Shown piece after piece: positions 6,000-12,977 of a stretch of DNA of 15,924 nt. Source of the stretch: Archaeoglobi archaeon (GTDB taxonomy: Archaea; Halobacteriota; Archaeoglobi; Archaeoglobales; Archaeoglobaceae); assembly GCA_004347865.1 (NCBI GenBank), contig QNUZ01000019.1, positions 1-15,924 on the forward strand, given 5' to 3'. Positions within the stretch are counted from its first letter, which is position 1, and every line of letters begins with the position of its first letter. The notes beneath the pieces are model-generated. The model was not told the DNA's origin. It ran no database searches and saw nothing but the letters and a program-made list of their open reading frames with translations. The position numbers and the translations under genes are program-made.

Positions 6000-6728
6000 T
6001 TACTCTCTTTTGGTTGAAATCTTTGCGTAAAGATAAGCGAGGAATAATGACACAAAGAGCATCAGAGTGGTTAAGGCGTTTAGACTTGGGCTAACAACAC
6101 CTCTTGCAGCCTGAGACCAGATCAGGAGTGGGAGGGTTTGAAATCCCGGTCCAGTGGTGAAAACGGTCTTAATGAAGTTGTCCCAGGAGAGAGTGAATGC
6201 TATGAGTGAGGCTGCAATTATTCCGGGCATGGCAATCGGTACCGTTACCCTAAGGAATGTTTGTACCTCGTCTGCACCCAGTGTTAGGGATGCATCTTCG
6301 ATTGACCTGAGCTGGGATGAGAGTCTCGCGTTTACTATAATGAAAACAAAAGCTATATTAAAGGCTATATGCCCCAAAAGAACTGAATAGAAGCCGAGAG
6401 GAAAAGATAGAAGTCTGTAAAAAAGAAGAAGTGAAAGCGCCTCCGTGATCTCTGGAATTACGATTGGGGTGTAGAACAGCGATTCGAATCTCTTATTTGT
6501 CTTTAGAAATGCATAAGCCGCGAAACTACCAAGAATAACTGAAAATAGGGTTGAAAGCAGGGCAATTGATAGACTGTTATAAAATGAGCGAACTATATCG
6601 CGATCCTCAAAAAGCTTTACAAACCATTTTGTGGTTATCTCTCCTCCATCAATGAACGAAGAAGCAACCACATATACAATTGGTATGTAGAGGAACATAA
6701 AGATCAGAAGTACAAGGAACCGGATCAT
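6000..6728 (-). CDS. potC: Polyamine ABC transporter permease PotC
   Basis: One of the two membrane subunits of the importer. The 242 residues from the ATG at 6726-6728 contain about six membrane helices. The cytoplasmic EAA loop, which contacts the ATPase, reads EDASLTLGADEVQTFLRVTVP (144-164). The start overlaps the potB stop as ATGA; longer upstream starts in this frame overlap potB heavily and lack family similarity. The opening MIRFLVLLIFMFLYIPIVYVV is the usual first helix of PotC-type permeases. The frame ends at TAA 6000-6002, 31 bases before the potD ATG. Confidence 0.93.
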   Translation of the reverse strand: MIRFLVLLIFMFLYIPIVYVVASSFIDGGEITTKWFVKLFEDRDIVRSFYNSLSIALLSTLFSVILGSFAAYAFLKTNKRFESLFYTPIVIPEITEALSLLLFYRLLSFPLGFYSVLLGHIAFNIAFVFIIVNARLSSQLRSIEDASLTLGADEVQTFLRVTVPIAMPGIIAASLIAFTLSWDNFIKTVFTTGPGFQTLPLLIWSQAARGVVSPSLNALTTLMLFVSLFLAYLYAKISTKRE

Positions 6729-7471
6729 AACTCTATCCTCTCGGATCTTTTGATGTATATTGTTATCGCAAGAAGCACTAGGGCCATGTATACAACCGAA
6801 AGTGCGGACCCCTTCCACCAGTTGTGGTATCTCAGGAATAGGTCCCATGTAATTGTTCCAATTGTTGCGTACGTTCCGCCAAGCATTGTCGGAACCACGA
6901 ACTCTCCAAGAGCCGGGATGAAAACAAGAAGCACTCCAGCAAATATCCCGGATTTGGAAAGAGGAAGTGTAATCTTTAGAAAGGTCTGAGAGGGTTTTGC
7001 ACCAAGAACATACGAGGCCTCAATCTGCGATCTACCCACACGCTCAAGGGACGCATAGAGAGGGAGAATCATGAAGGGGAGGTAGTCATATACCATTCCT
7101 ATGACCACAGCCGGAAAAGTGAACATAAGTCCAAGCGGGGTAAGCAAGGTCATTATTGCATAGGTGCGAAGAAGGAAGCTGATCCAGAAAGGGAGAATTA
7201 CTAGGAGTAGGAGGAAATTCTTCCACTTTCCGGCCTTAAGGGCGATATAGTAGCTGAGAGGATAGGCTAGGATGAAACACAGCACAGTCGTAATGGAAGC
7301 AAGTATCAGCGAATTTATGAAAACCTTCAGGTAAAGGGGGTCAAGTATTTCGGAGTAGTGTTTGAGCGTGAAGCCGGGGAATCCGAAACTGTAAAGGAGA
7401 GTTATGAGAAAAGGCAAGTAAAATAGAACAAGGAGATAGATAATTGCTGGTAAAGCGAGAAAATGCCTCAT
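6725..7471 (-). CDS. potB: Polyamine ABC transporter permease PotB
   Basis: The second membrane subunit, 248 residues with about six helices. The first helix (LPAIIYLLVLFYLPFLITLLYS) and the EAA loop at 151-170 (EASYVLGAKPSQTFLKITLP) are characteristic of the PotB/CysTW permease family. ILPFWISFLLRTYAIMTLL (92-110) is a well conserved PotB segment. It overlaps potA by four bases at its start and potC by four bases at its end, so the subunits are translationally coupled. With PotC it forms the heterodimeric channel. Confidence 0.93.
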   Translation of the reverse strand: MRHFLALPAIIYLLVLFYLPFLITLLYSFGFPGFTLKHYSEILDPLYLKVFINSLILASITTVLCFILAYPLSYYIALKAGKWKNFLLLLVILPFWISFLLRTYAIMTLLTPLGLMFTFPAVVIGMVYDYLPFMILPLYASLERVGRSQIEASYVLGAKPSQTFLKITLPLSKSGIFAGVLLVFIPALGEFVVPTMLGGTYATIGTITWDLFLRYHNWWKGSALSVVYMALVLLAITIYIKRSERIEL

Positions 7472-8508
7472 GCCTCGAAGATTATCGCATCATCGGCTCT
7501 CCATCCGAGCTCCACTTTTTGATTCTCTTCCACTCTCAAATCTGAGGAAGTCAGGCATTTAAGGCAAAAGTCGTTTATTCTTGCCTTAACTGAGAGGAAT
7601 CCTCCTACGTATGCCACTTCCTCGACGACCGCATTGTACACATTGTCCAAATTTCGGCAGCCGATTTTTATTTTCTCGGGTCTTATTGCAACCAGCACCC
7701 TTTTTGCGCCGTTAAGGTTTGAAACTTTTATGTATCCGATTTCGCTTATAAGACCACCGTTGTAGACTTCTGCAGGGATGAAGTTCATTTCTCCGATAAA
7801 CTCGGCTACAAACTTTGTTGCAGGATTCTCGTATATCTCAGCAGGTGTTCCGATCTGTTCTAGGCTCCCCTGATTGATAACGGCAATTCTGTCAGACATT
7901 ATAAGTGCTTCCGACTGATCGTGTGTGACGTAAACTAATGTAGTTTTAACTGTTTTCTGGATCCTTTTAAGTTCTGACATCATGTGTTGCCTAAGCTTGA
8001 GATCAAGGGAACCTAGAGGTTCATCGAGCAGAAGTACTGAGGGTTCTATTGCCAGAGCCCTTGCTATCGCAACCCTCTGTTGCTGACCACCAGATAGCTG
8101 GTTAATTTTCCTTTTTCCGAATTTTTCAGGGTCGAGATTAACAATCTCTAAGCATTCTTTCACTTTTCTCTTTATTTCTTCCTCTGGCGTCTTCCTGACC
8201 TTTAGACCGTAGGCCACGTTCTCAAAAACGTTCAAATGAGGAAATAGTGCAAGATCCTGAAAAACCATTCCGACATTTCTCTTATAAGCTGGAACGAAGG
8301 TAACGTCTTCTCCCATTAGCCTAATGGATCCCTTATCAGGGTATAGCAGACCAGCGATCAGCCTGAGAATTGTTGTTTTTCCAGAACCGCTCGGCCCAAG
8401 GATCGAGAAGAACTCTCCTCTACGGATTTTGAGTTTTATATCCCTTACTGCTTCAAAATTGGAGTAACTTTTAGAAACTCCATCGAGCTCAACCGCAAAC
8501 CCTTCCAT
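7468..8508 (-). CDS. potA: Polyamine ABC transporter ATP-binding protein PotA
   Basis: The ATPase that drives the importer, 346 residues. It has Walker A GPSGSGKTT (38-46), Q-loop Q84, the ABC signature LSGGQQQR (138-145), Walker B VLLLDEP (158-164) with the D-loop GSLD, and the switch histidine H196 in VYVTHD. From about 235 the TOBE regulatory domain follows (EFIGEMNFIPAEVY, AIRPEKIKIG). All catalytic residues are present. It is the first gene of the potABCD operon; the ATG at 8508 lies about 28 bases from a TATA-like sequence. The same subfamily also serves iron and thiamine importers, but the PotD-like binding protein points to polyamines. Confidence 0.93.
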   Translation of the reverse strand: MEGFAVELDGVSKSYSNFEAVRDIKLKIRRGEFFSILGPSGSGKTTILRLIAGLLYPDKGSIRLMGEDVTFVPAYKRNVGMVFQDLALFPHLNVFENVAYGLKVRKTPEEEIKRKVKECLEIVNLDPEKFGKRKINQLSGGQQQRVAIARALAIEPSVLLLDEPLGSLDLKLRQHMMSELKRIQKTVKTTLVYVTHDQSEALIMSDRIAVINQGSLEQIGTPAEIYENPATKFVAEFIGEMNFIPAEVYNGGLISEIGYIKVSNLNGAKRVLVAIRPEKIKIGCRNLDNVYNAVVEEVAYVGGFLSVKARINDFCLKCLTSSDLRVEENQKVELGWRADDAIIFEA

Positions 8509-8530
8509 TGAGATTAGATTAGCCCCCTAG

Positions 8531-8541
8531 TTTAAAAAATT
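8531..8541 (-). promoter_or_regulatory. Probable TATA box of the potABCD operon
   Basis: On the minus strand, ATTTTTTAAA is centred about 28 bases before the potA ATG at 8508, predicting a leaderless or very short-leader mRNA. Nothing resembling a Shine-Dalgarno precedes the ATG, which fits leaderless initiation. Confidence 0.45.
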
Positions 8542-8588
8542 TGCGGTTTCAGTTAGTTTTTGCAAATTTCTGTTTTCTGCAATTCCCG
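8539..8588 (-). promoter_or_regulatory. Three imperfect repeats upstream of the pot promoter
   Basis: Just upstream of the pot TATA box (minus-strand reading) are GGGAATTGCAGAAAA, CAGAAATTTGCAAAAA and CTGAAACCGCAAATTT. Their GCA cores are 17 and 20 bases apart, roughly two helical turns. Such spacing suits a regulator that binds one face of the DNA. The repeats are short and AT-rich, so chance is a real alternative. Confidence 0.25.
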
Positions 8589-8630
8589 ACACATTCAGAA
8601 TTGGCCGGTCTGTTAGGTCAAAATTAAAGC

Positions 8631-8676
8631 TACTTTAGATTAAAATGAGGCGGATTATGCCTCATGTTCTAAAGTA
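8631..8676. repeat. Long two-part inverted repeat between potA and the DUF362 gene
   Basis: TACTTTAG (8631-8638) is the reverse complement of CTAAAGTA (8669-8676), and inside it ATGAGGC (8645-8651) is the reverse complement of GCCTCAT (8659-8665), with a seven-base centre. That gives 15 perfect pairs, interrupted by a small asymmetric bulge (six bases against three). It sits 26 bases beyond the stop of the DUF362 gene and some 120 bases upstream of potA. It could be an mRNA 3' hairpin, an operator, or a scar of a small inverted-repeat element. Confidence 0.6.
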
Positions 8677-8701
8677 TCTTTAGTAAATATAATATTCTAC
8701 C

Positions 8702-9787
8702 CTATTCGACCTTCATTAGTCTGTACTTCTGCTCACCCAAACCTAGCTCTTCTGCGTACTCAACCATACTCTCCGGAGCCGTCCACTGCCAGAACCTGTC
8801 TTCCCTGAGAAGATCGCTTATTGGCTGGGCATTTTTGTACAGATCATAACTGGCCCGGTCTATGGAAACGATGTCTTTCGAGGCGAGTATTCCAATATCT
8901 GAAATCAGAGCGTTATCGCTGTATGGATGGCAATCGCAGTGCGGAGTTACGTCAATTATGAAGTTGAGATAAGCCAGCTTTTTTGCTATCTTTAAAACCC
9001 CTTCTGCACATTCCACGATTCGATCACTAACATCCTTGCCCAGCAGCCAGTCTATCTCGACCGCTTCTTCTTTGCAAACTTCCGCGCATCCTGTGCACCG
9101 CAGGCATCTCTGTTCAACTATCTGATAATTTTGAATGGCATTGGTGGGGCAGATCTCAAGGCATCTTCCGCACTTGTTGCATTTTTTGGCAACTATCTTT
9201 GGGTAACCTCTAGCATGAAGATCGAATTTGGAGGGCTTGGCAACGCATCCGACTCCCGCGTTCTTTATGCTCCCTCCAATTCCGGACTGCATGTGGAGCT
9301 TGAAGTGTGTGCAGAAGACTACGGCGTCAGCTTCTGCTATCGCCTTTGCAACGTAAACTTTTTTCAGGTATTTACCATCGATTGGAACTTCAACGAAATC
9401 GAACCCAAGAAGACCATCTGCAATAATTATCGGGGCCTTAAGTGTTTGCTGGGTATATCCATTTTCTTCAGCTATTTCAAGCCGTCCTATTGCTGTGCAT
9501 CTTGGTCTTGTCATCCCAAGTCCAGTTGTTTCGGTAACAAAAGGTCTTCCGCCTGCTTCTATAACTTTTTCTACAACAGCCCTAACATAAACGCTCCTTA
9601 AAGTTTTTGTTGTTCCCCTATCGCCAAAATGAGTTTTAACTGCGACAATATCTCCTTTCTGGATATCGTCAAGAATGCCACTTTCATCGATAAGATTCCT
9701 AAGTTTGCTAACTAGGCTTAAGCTTGGCTGATACCACTTTTCTGGATTCAAGACAACTGCACGCGAGTCTACGTAAAAAACCTCCAT
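8702..9787 (-). CDS. DUF362 protein with two 4Fe-4S clusters
   Basis: Protein of 361 residues. The DUF362 domain forms residues 1-195, with VAVKTHFGDRGTT (48-60), ETTGLG and HFKLHMQSGIGGSIKNAGVGC (161-181). A ferredoxin insert has cysteines at 203, 206, 209, 213 and 228, 231, 234, 238, enough for two 4Fe-4S clusters. The rest of DUF362 continues with a His/Cys-rich TPHCDCHPYSDN. It is a probable cytoplasmic iron-sulfur protein. The reaction is unknown: members of this family are often called ferredoxins or iron-sulfur cluster-binding proteins without a tested function. Here it follows a RecA-like gene after four bases, so the two are almost surely co-transcribed. The long inverted repeat at 8631 lies just past its stop. 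Confidence 0.88.
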   Translation of the reverse strand: MEVFYVDSRAVVLNPEKWYQPSLSLVSKLRNLIDESGILDDIQKGDIVAVKTHFGDRGTTKTLRSVYVRAVVEKVIEAGGRPFVTETTGLGMTRPRCTAIGRLEIAEENGYTQQTLKAPIIIADGLLGFDFVEVPIDGKYLKKVYVAKAIAEADAVVFCTHFKLHMQSGIGGSIKNAGVGCVAKPSKFDLHARGYPKIVAKKCNKCGRCLEICPTNAIQNYQIVEQRCLRCTGCAEVCKEEAVEIDWLLGKDVSDRIVECAEGVLKIAKKLAYLNFIIDVTPHCDCHPYSDNALISDIGILASKDIVSIDRASYDLYKNAQPISDLLREDRFWQWTAPESMVEYAEELGLGEQKYRLMKVE

Positions 9788-9791
9788 GAGA

Positions 9792-10370
9792 TTACGAGAG
9801 CATTTTTGTTAATATCTCTTTCGCCCGTTCTAACCCATAAACACCCTTTTCAAACTCCGAATTGTTCGATTTCAGGATTTTCATTTTCCCGTTCTCTATC
9901 TCGACTATATTTGGAAATAGCATCATCAGACTAATCTCGAATGCCATGTCTTGGGCCCCTTTGACGAGTGTGAAGATAGCATTTGACCTATCTTTTTCAA
10001 CTTTGATCAGTATTGTTCTTAATAGATTTATTATCTTCGGCAGAGGCTGATAAATTGCGAGGCCAGAAATAGAGTTTAATATGAGTATGTAGTTCCCATT
10101 GATCTTCTCAATAACCTTTGAAAATGAAAGGCTGATCTCATTTAGATTCGTTGGATTTGGTACTATAAGGTCTCTCTCTTTGTCTATCGCCTCGCTCATA
10201 CCCCAGCTAAAGGCATCAATTACCCACGATCTCTTTTTAATCATCTTCCGCACGTTTTCAATGCTGTAAGTTGTCGTAATCCAGATCACATTTTCAAAGT
10301 CATTGGAAATTTCCTGTAGAACTTTACACTTCCCGGCTCCGGGATAACCAGAGAGCAGAATGTATGACAT
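9792..10370 (-). CDS. Degenerate RecA/KaiC-like P-loop protein
   Basis: Protein of 192 residues with the layout of a single RecA/KaiC ATPase domain. It begins LLSGYPGAGKCK, a Walker A in which the residue after lysine is Cys15 rather than Ser/Thr. The Walker B-like strand is YILILNSISGLAIY (94-107), with Asn99 where KaiC proteins carry Asp. Later, FTLVKGAQDMAFEISLMMLFPNIVEIENGKMKI follows the usual end of a KaiC domain. Both catalytic positions are thus altered, so it may bind nucleotide weakly or act only as a scaffold or sensor. It is shorter than typical KaiC (about 230-260 residues). The gene shares a promoter region with the divergent phosphoesterase and precedes the DUF362 gene by four bases. 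I do not know its function. Confidence 0.6.
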   Translation of the reverse strand: MSYILLSGYPGAGKCKVLQEISNDFENVIWITTTYSIENVRKMIKKRSWVIDAFSWGMSEAIDKERDLIVPNPTNLNEISLSFSKVIEKINGNYILILNSISGLAIYQPLPKIINLLRTILIKVEKDRSNAIFTLVKGAQDMAFEISLMMLFPNIVEIENGKMKILKSNNSEFEKGVYGLERAKEILTKMLS

Positions 10371-10395
10371 TCAACCAATAATTTTCACGAAAGAG

Positions 10396-10403
10396 ATTTA
10401 AAT
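10396..10403. promoter_or_regulatory. Palindromic TATA box between two divergent genes
   Basis: ATTTAAAT is self-complementary and is the only TATA-like sequence in the 52-base gap between the RecA-like gene (start 10370, -) and the phosphoesterase (start 10423, +). It lies about 29 bases from the first and 23 bases from the second, so one box could serve both directions and give leaderless mRNAs. The + side distance is slightly short. Confidence 0.4.
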
Positions 10404-10422
10404 ATTTCTGTCGACGATTATA

Positions 10423-11085
10423 GTGTTCAGGCTAACTCCAGAAAGGGCTTTAATTGTCGGAAAAACTGCAATAATATCAGATCTGCACTTAGGAATAGAA
10501 AACGCAATGCAAAATGCAGGAATCGCAATCCCAAGAATGCAGATTGTGGATGTTATCGGCAGAGTCAAAAAAATACTGAATAAATACGAAGTTGAAGAAC
10601 TTGTAATAGCTGGCGATCTCAAGCACGAGTTCGGAGAGAATCTTCCTTACGAGTGGGATGACGTTAGGGCATTTTTGGATTCTGTGGACATTGCAATCTC
10701 CGTGGTACGCGGAAACCATGATAACTTTCTTTCCGCAATTCTTTCGGAATATTCGATCGAACTGAAGGAATATGAAAAGGTCGGAGAATATTATGTAGTT
10801 CACGGCCATAAAGATTATGGATTTGGGAAGGTCGTTATGGGCCATGAGCATCCAGCAATTAAATTCAGGCGAACCGGTGCAATTTACTCGTATCCATGCT
10901 TTCTAGTTGCAGATAGGACTAAATTCGTCCTTCCAGCGTTCTCTTCTCTAGTTTCTGGTAGCGATGTTCTTCAGGGTGAATTTTTATCTCCAATACTCAA
11001 AAAATCAAAAAAGATCGAGGTTTATGCTGTTGAGGAGGAGGTAGTCTACTTGGGAGAGCTCGAGCTACTTCGAAAGGTACTCTAA
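10423..11085 (+). CDS. Metallophosphoesterase, COG1407 (SbcD-related, archaeal)
   Basis: Calcineurin-like phosphoesterase of 220 residues. All five metal-binding motifs are present: SDLHLG (D20, H22), AGDLKHE (D65, H68), RGNHD (96-100), VHGHK (H127, H129) and GHEHP (H141, H143). These should hold two divalent metals and cleave phosphodiesters or phosphomonoesters; the substrate is not known for this subfamily, sometimes annotated as ICC-like or SbcD-related. Helicase or ligase genes that accompany some members are not seen here. The start is GTG 10423; no ATG lies in the right place. Its tail overlaps purD by 21 bases, convergently. Confidence 0.87.
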   Translation: MFRLTPERALIVGKTAIISDLHLGIENAMQNAGIAIPRMQIVDVIGRVKKILNKYEVEELVIAGDLKHEFGENLPYEWDDVRAFLDSVDIAISVVRGNHDNFLSAILSEYSIELKEYEKVGEYYVVHGHKDYGFGKVVMGHEHPAIKFRRTGAIYSYPCFLVADRTKFVLPAFSSLVSGSDVLQGEFLSPILKKSKKIEVYAVEEEVVYLGELELLRKVL

Positions 11086-12456
11086 GCCGATTGATTTTCT
11101 GTATCTCATTCCTGGAAACTTAATCTCTTTTAGTGCGGAATAAGCTCTCTCTCTTGCCTCTAGGAGCGTCTCTCCCCTACCCACCACGGTGAGAACTCTA
11201 CCGCCCGTGGTTACGAAGCCATCTGACTTTGCGATTCCGTTTGCGTATATTTCTGCAATCTTCCGCGCATTCTCGATTCCAGTAATCGGCTGACTAGTGT
11301 AGTGATCTGCGGGGTATCCCGGCTTTAACCCTTCTCTGCCTCTTAGAGCGCCGCTAACGGCACAAACCGCACAGCTGAAGCTGGGGCTGAATTCTACGGT
11401 TACTCCATCGAGTTCCCCTTCTACGACTGCGAGAGAGAGCTCCAATAGGTCAGTCCTGAGTCTTGGAAGCTTGGCCTGTGCTCCAGGATCGCACTCTCTT
11501 ACATTTATCTCCAATACCTTTGGTTCGCCGTTCACGAGCATTATGACAGGATATAGGATACCCTTGAAACCAGATTGCCTTGCGATTGGTTCAACGACCT
11601 TTTTCATGATTTTTTCTTCGATCTCTCTGTTCACATCGGGATGGGGACTTATAGCCCCCATTCCTCCCGTGTTCGGATTTAATAGCAAACCTCTTTTGTA
11701 GAGCGATTCTATTTCCTCTCTCTTGTAAAACTTTTTTCTAAGTCCTATATAGAAGTCCCGTAAACCCTCAAAATCATCATCGTCAAAGGCTCTTTTGTAG
11801 TCCTTTGCATGGCCAAAAGGAACGGCCCTCTTTCCATCACACAACGCCGTAAAAGCAATCTCAATTCCTTCGAGTTTCTCCTCTATTACGATCTTTTCTC
11901 CCGCGGAGCCGAATTTCCTTTCAACCATGATCTCGTCAACAGCTCTTAGAGCTTCTTCTACAGAGTCGCAAACGTAAACTCCTTTCCCAGCTGCAAGCCC
12001 GTCTGCCTTAACTACGACTTTGCCGTTTGAGTTTTTTATGAACTCTTTTGCCTTTTCAGGATCGTCAAAGTTCTTGTAGTCGGGAATTGGTACACCAATG
12101 CTTTTCATGAAATCTTTCGCCCAACACTTGCTTGCTTCTAGGATCGTCTGCCTCTTTTTTGGTCCAACAACCATTAGACCCTCCTCTTCAAGTCTGTCGA
12201 CTATCCCTAGGCTCAGGGGCTCTTCGGGACCGATGAACACGAGTTCGGCATTCAGCTTCGCAAATTTAACTATCTTCTCTATATCCCTTATAGAGCTTAT
12301 TTGTCTTCCTTCGAGCTTTGCAATTTCGCACTTTTCAAAGAACTCACTTCCGGCATTCCCGGGTGCTACAAAAACCTTCTTCACCTTCTCGCTGCGCGAG
12401 AATGCGTGAGCAATTGCGTTCCCCCTTCCTCCAGCGTCTACAACCAGCACGTTCAC
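11065..12456 (-). CDS. purD: Phosphoribosylamine-glycine ligase
   Basis: GAR synthetase, the second step of purine synthesis: phosphoribosylamine plus glycine plus ATP to GAR. The 463 residues include the N-terminal domain (VDAGGRGNAIAHAF), the ATP-grasp core KADGLAAGKGVYVCDS (150-165), PNTGGMGAISPHP (261-273) and the metal-binding EINVRECDPGAQ (316-327). Differences from bacterial enzymes are: an insertion of about 25-30 charged and aromatic residues between KRAFDDDD and PNTGGMG (roughly 229-258), GGRGNA where GGREHA is usual, and VRECDPGAQ where ARFGDPE-Q is usual. The start is GTG at 12454-12456, about 29 bases from a TATA box. Its 3' end overlaps the phosphoesterase gene. Confidence 0.94.
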   Translation of the reverse strand: MNVLVVDAGGRGNAIAHAFSRSEKVKKVFVAPGNAGSEFFEKCEIAKLEGRQISSIRDIEKIVKFAKLNAELVFIGPEEPLSLGIVDRLEEEGLMVVGPKKRQTILEASKCWAKDFMKSIGVPIPDYKNFDDPEKAKEFIKNSNGKVVVKADGLAAGKGVYVCDSVEEALRAVDEIMVERKFGSAGEKIVIEEKLEGIEIAFTALCDGKRAVPFGHAKDYKRAFDDDDFEGLRDFYIGLRKKFYKREEIESLYKRGLLLNPNTGGMGAISPHPDVNREIEEKIMKKVVEPIARQSGFKGILYPVIMLVNGEPKVLEINVRECDPGAQAKLPRLRTDLLELSLAVVEGELDGVTVEFSPSFSCAVCAVSGALRGREGLKPGYPADHYTSQPITGIENARKIAEIYANGIAKSDGFVTTGGRVLTVVGRGETLLEARERAYSALKEIKFPGMRYRKSIGLEYLSK

Positions 12457-12480
12457 GCGAGAAGCTTAGTTGTTTTGGGA

Positions 12481-12487
12481 TATATAA
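12481..12487 (-). promoter_or_regulatory. TATA box of purD
   Basis: TTATATA on the minus strand (TATATAA on plus) is centred about 29 bases before the GTG at 12456 and is the clear promoter of purD. The mRNA would be leaderless or have only a few extra bases. Confidence 0.55.
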
Positions 12488-12501
12488 TTTGAACCTTCAA
12501 A
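12488..12501. promoter_or_regulatory. Palindrome at the upstream edge of the purD TATA box
   Basis: TTTGAA-CC-TTCAAA is a perfect 6-2-6 inverted repeat that touches the purD TATA box where TFB would contact the BRE. A dimeric repressor bound here would block initiation. Regulation by purines is an inference from the gene alone. Confidence 0.35.
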
Positions 12502-12569
12502 CGTTCCAGTTTATTTCTCGGATATACAGCAAAAAATAAAAACGATTCAGCATCACTGTATAATGGGTG

Positions 12570-12977
12570 ATGGGTATCTTCTGGGAGATCATACTCTCAT
12601 TTGTAGGAGTCGTTGCTGGATTTTTGGTTGCCGAGTTTGTTCTTGATAAAATTGGAGTTCGAATTGATACTCAGAAGACGAAAGTGAGCATTAACGAACT
12701 TCCAGATCTTCTCAACAGAAAGTTTTTGGTAAACTGTGCAATTTTTATTGGTGAAAAAAAGAAATTTTCGAACTTGGAAGAACATGAAATTGCAGAGATG
12801 AAGAAATTGGTTGAAGAAACAAACTGTAATGAAATTGCTATATTTAAGGAGGGAAACTGCAAACTCGCGGTAAGAGACGGAAAGGTTCTTGTCTGTGTTC
12901 GGGGCAGGATTATATCGATGAAGGATTTAGCCGAGATTTCTGGAATTATTCACAGATCATTGAGAGGTGTTGGTTGA
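12570..12977 (+). CDS. Small membrane-anchored protein of unknown function
   Basis: Not recognised. The 135 residues start with one membrane helix (about 4-26, IFWEIILSFVGVVAGFLVAEFVL), then a short linker and a soluble alpha/beta part from about 53. The order there looks like strand (LVNCAIFIG), helix (LEEHEIAEMKKLVEETN), three strands (EIAIFKEG, CKLAVRDG, KVLVCVRGR) and a helix (MKDLAEISGIIHRSL). That layout recalls roadblock/LC7 or profilin-like small domains, but no motif proves it. The domain should face the cytoplasm or the outside depending on helix orientation, which the sequence does not settle. I chose ATG 12570; a GTG at 12567 would add one residue. The next gene starts on the base where this one stops, so the two are coupled. 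Confidence 0.65.
   Translation: MGIFWEIILSFVGVVAGFLVAEFVLDKIGVRIDTQKTKVSINELPDLLNRKFLVNCAIFIGEKKKFSNLEEHEIAEMKKLVEETNCNEIAIFKEGNCKLAVRDGKVLVCVRGRIISMKDLAEISGIIHRSLRGVG

Noticed and set aside
9131..9601. A 156-codon plus-strand frame inside the DUF362 gene
   Set aside because: It is the antisense shadow of the ferredoxin and DUF362 codons; cysteine and phenylalanine runs come from the opposite strand.
10489..10851. A 120-codon minus-strand frame inside the phosphoesterase gene
   Set aside because: The plus-strand frame has all metallophosphoesterase motifs; this one is its shadow.
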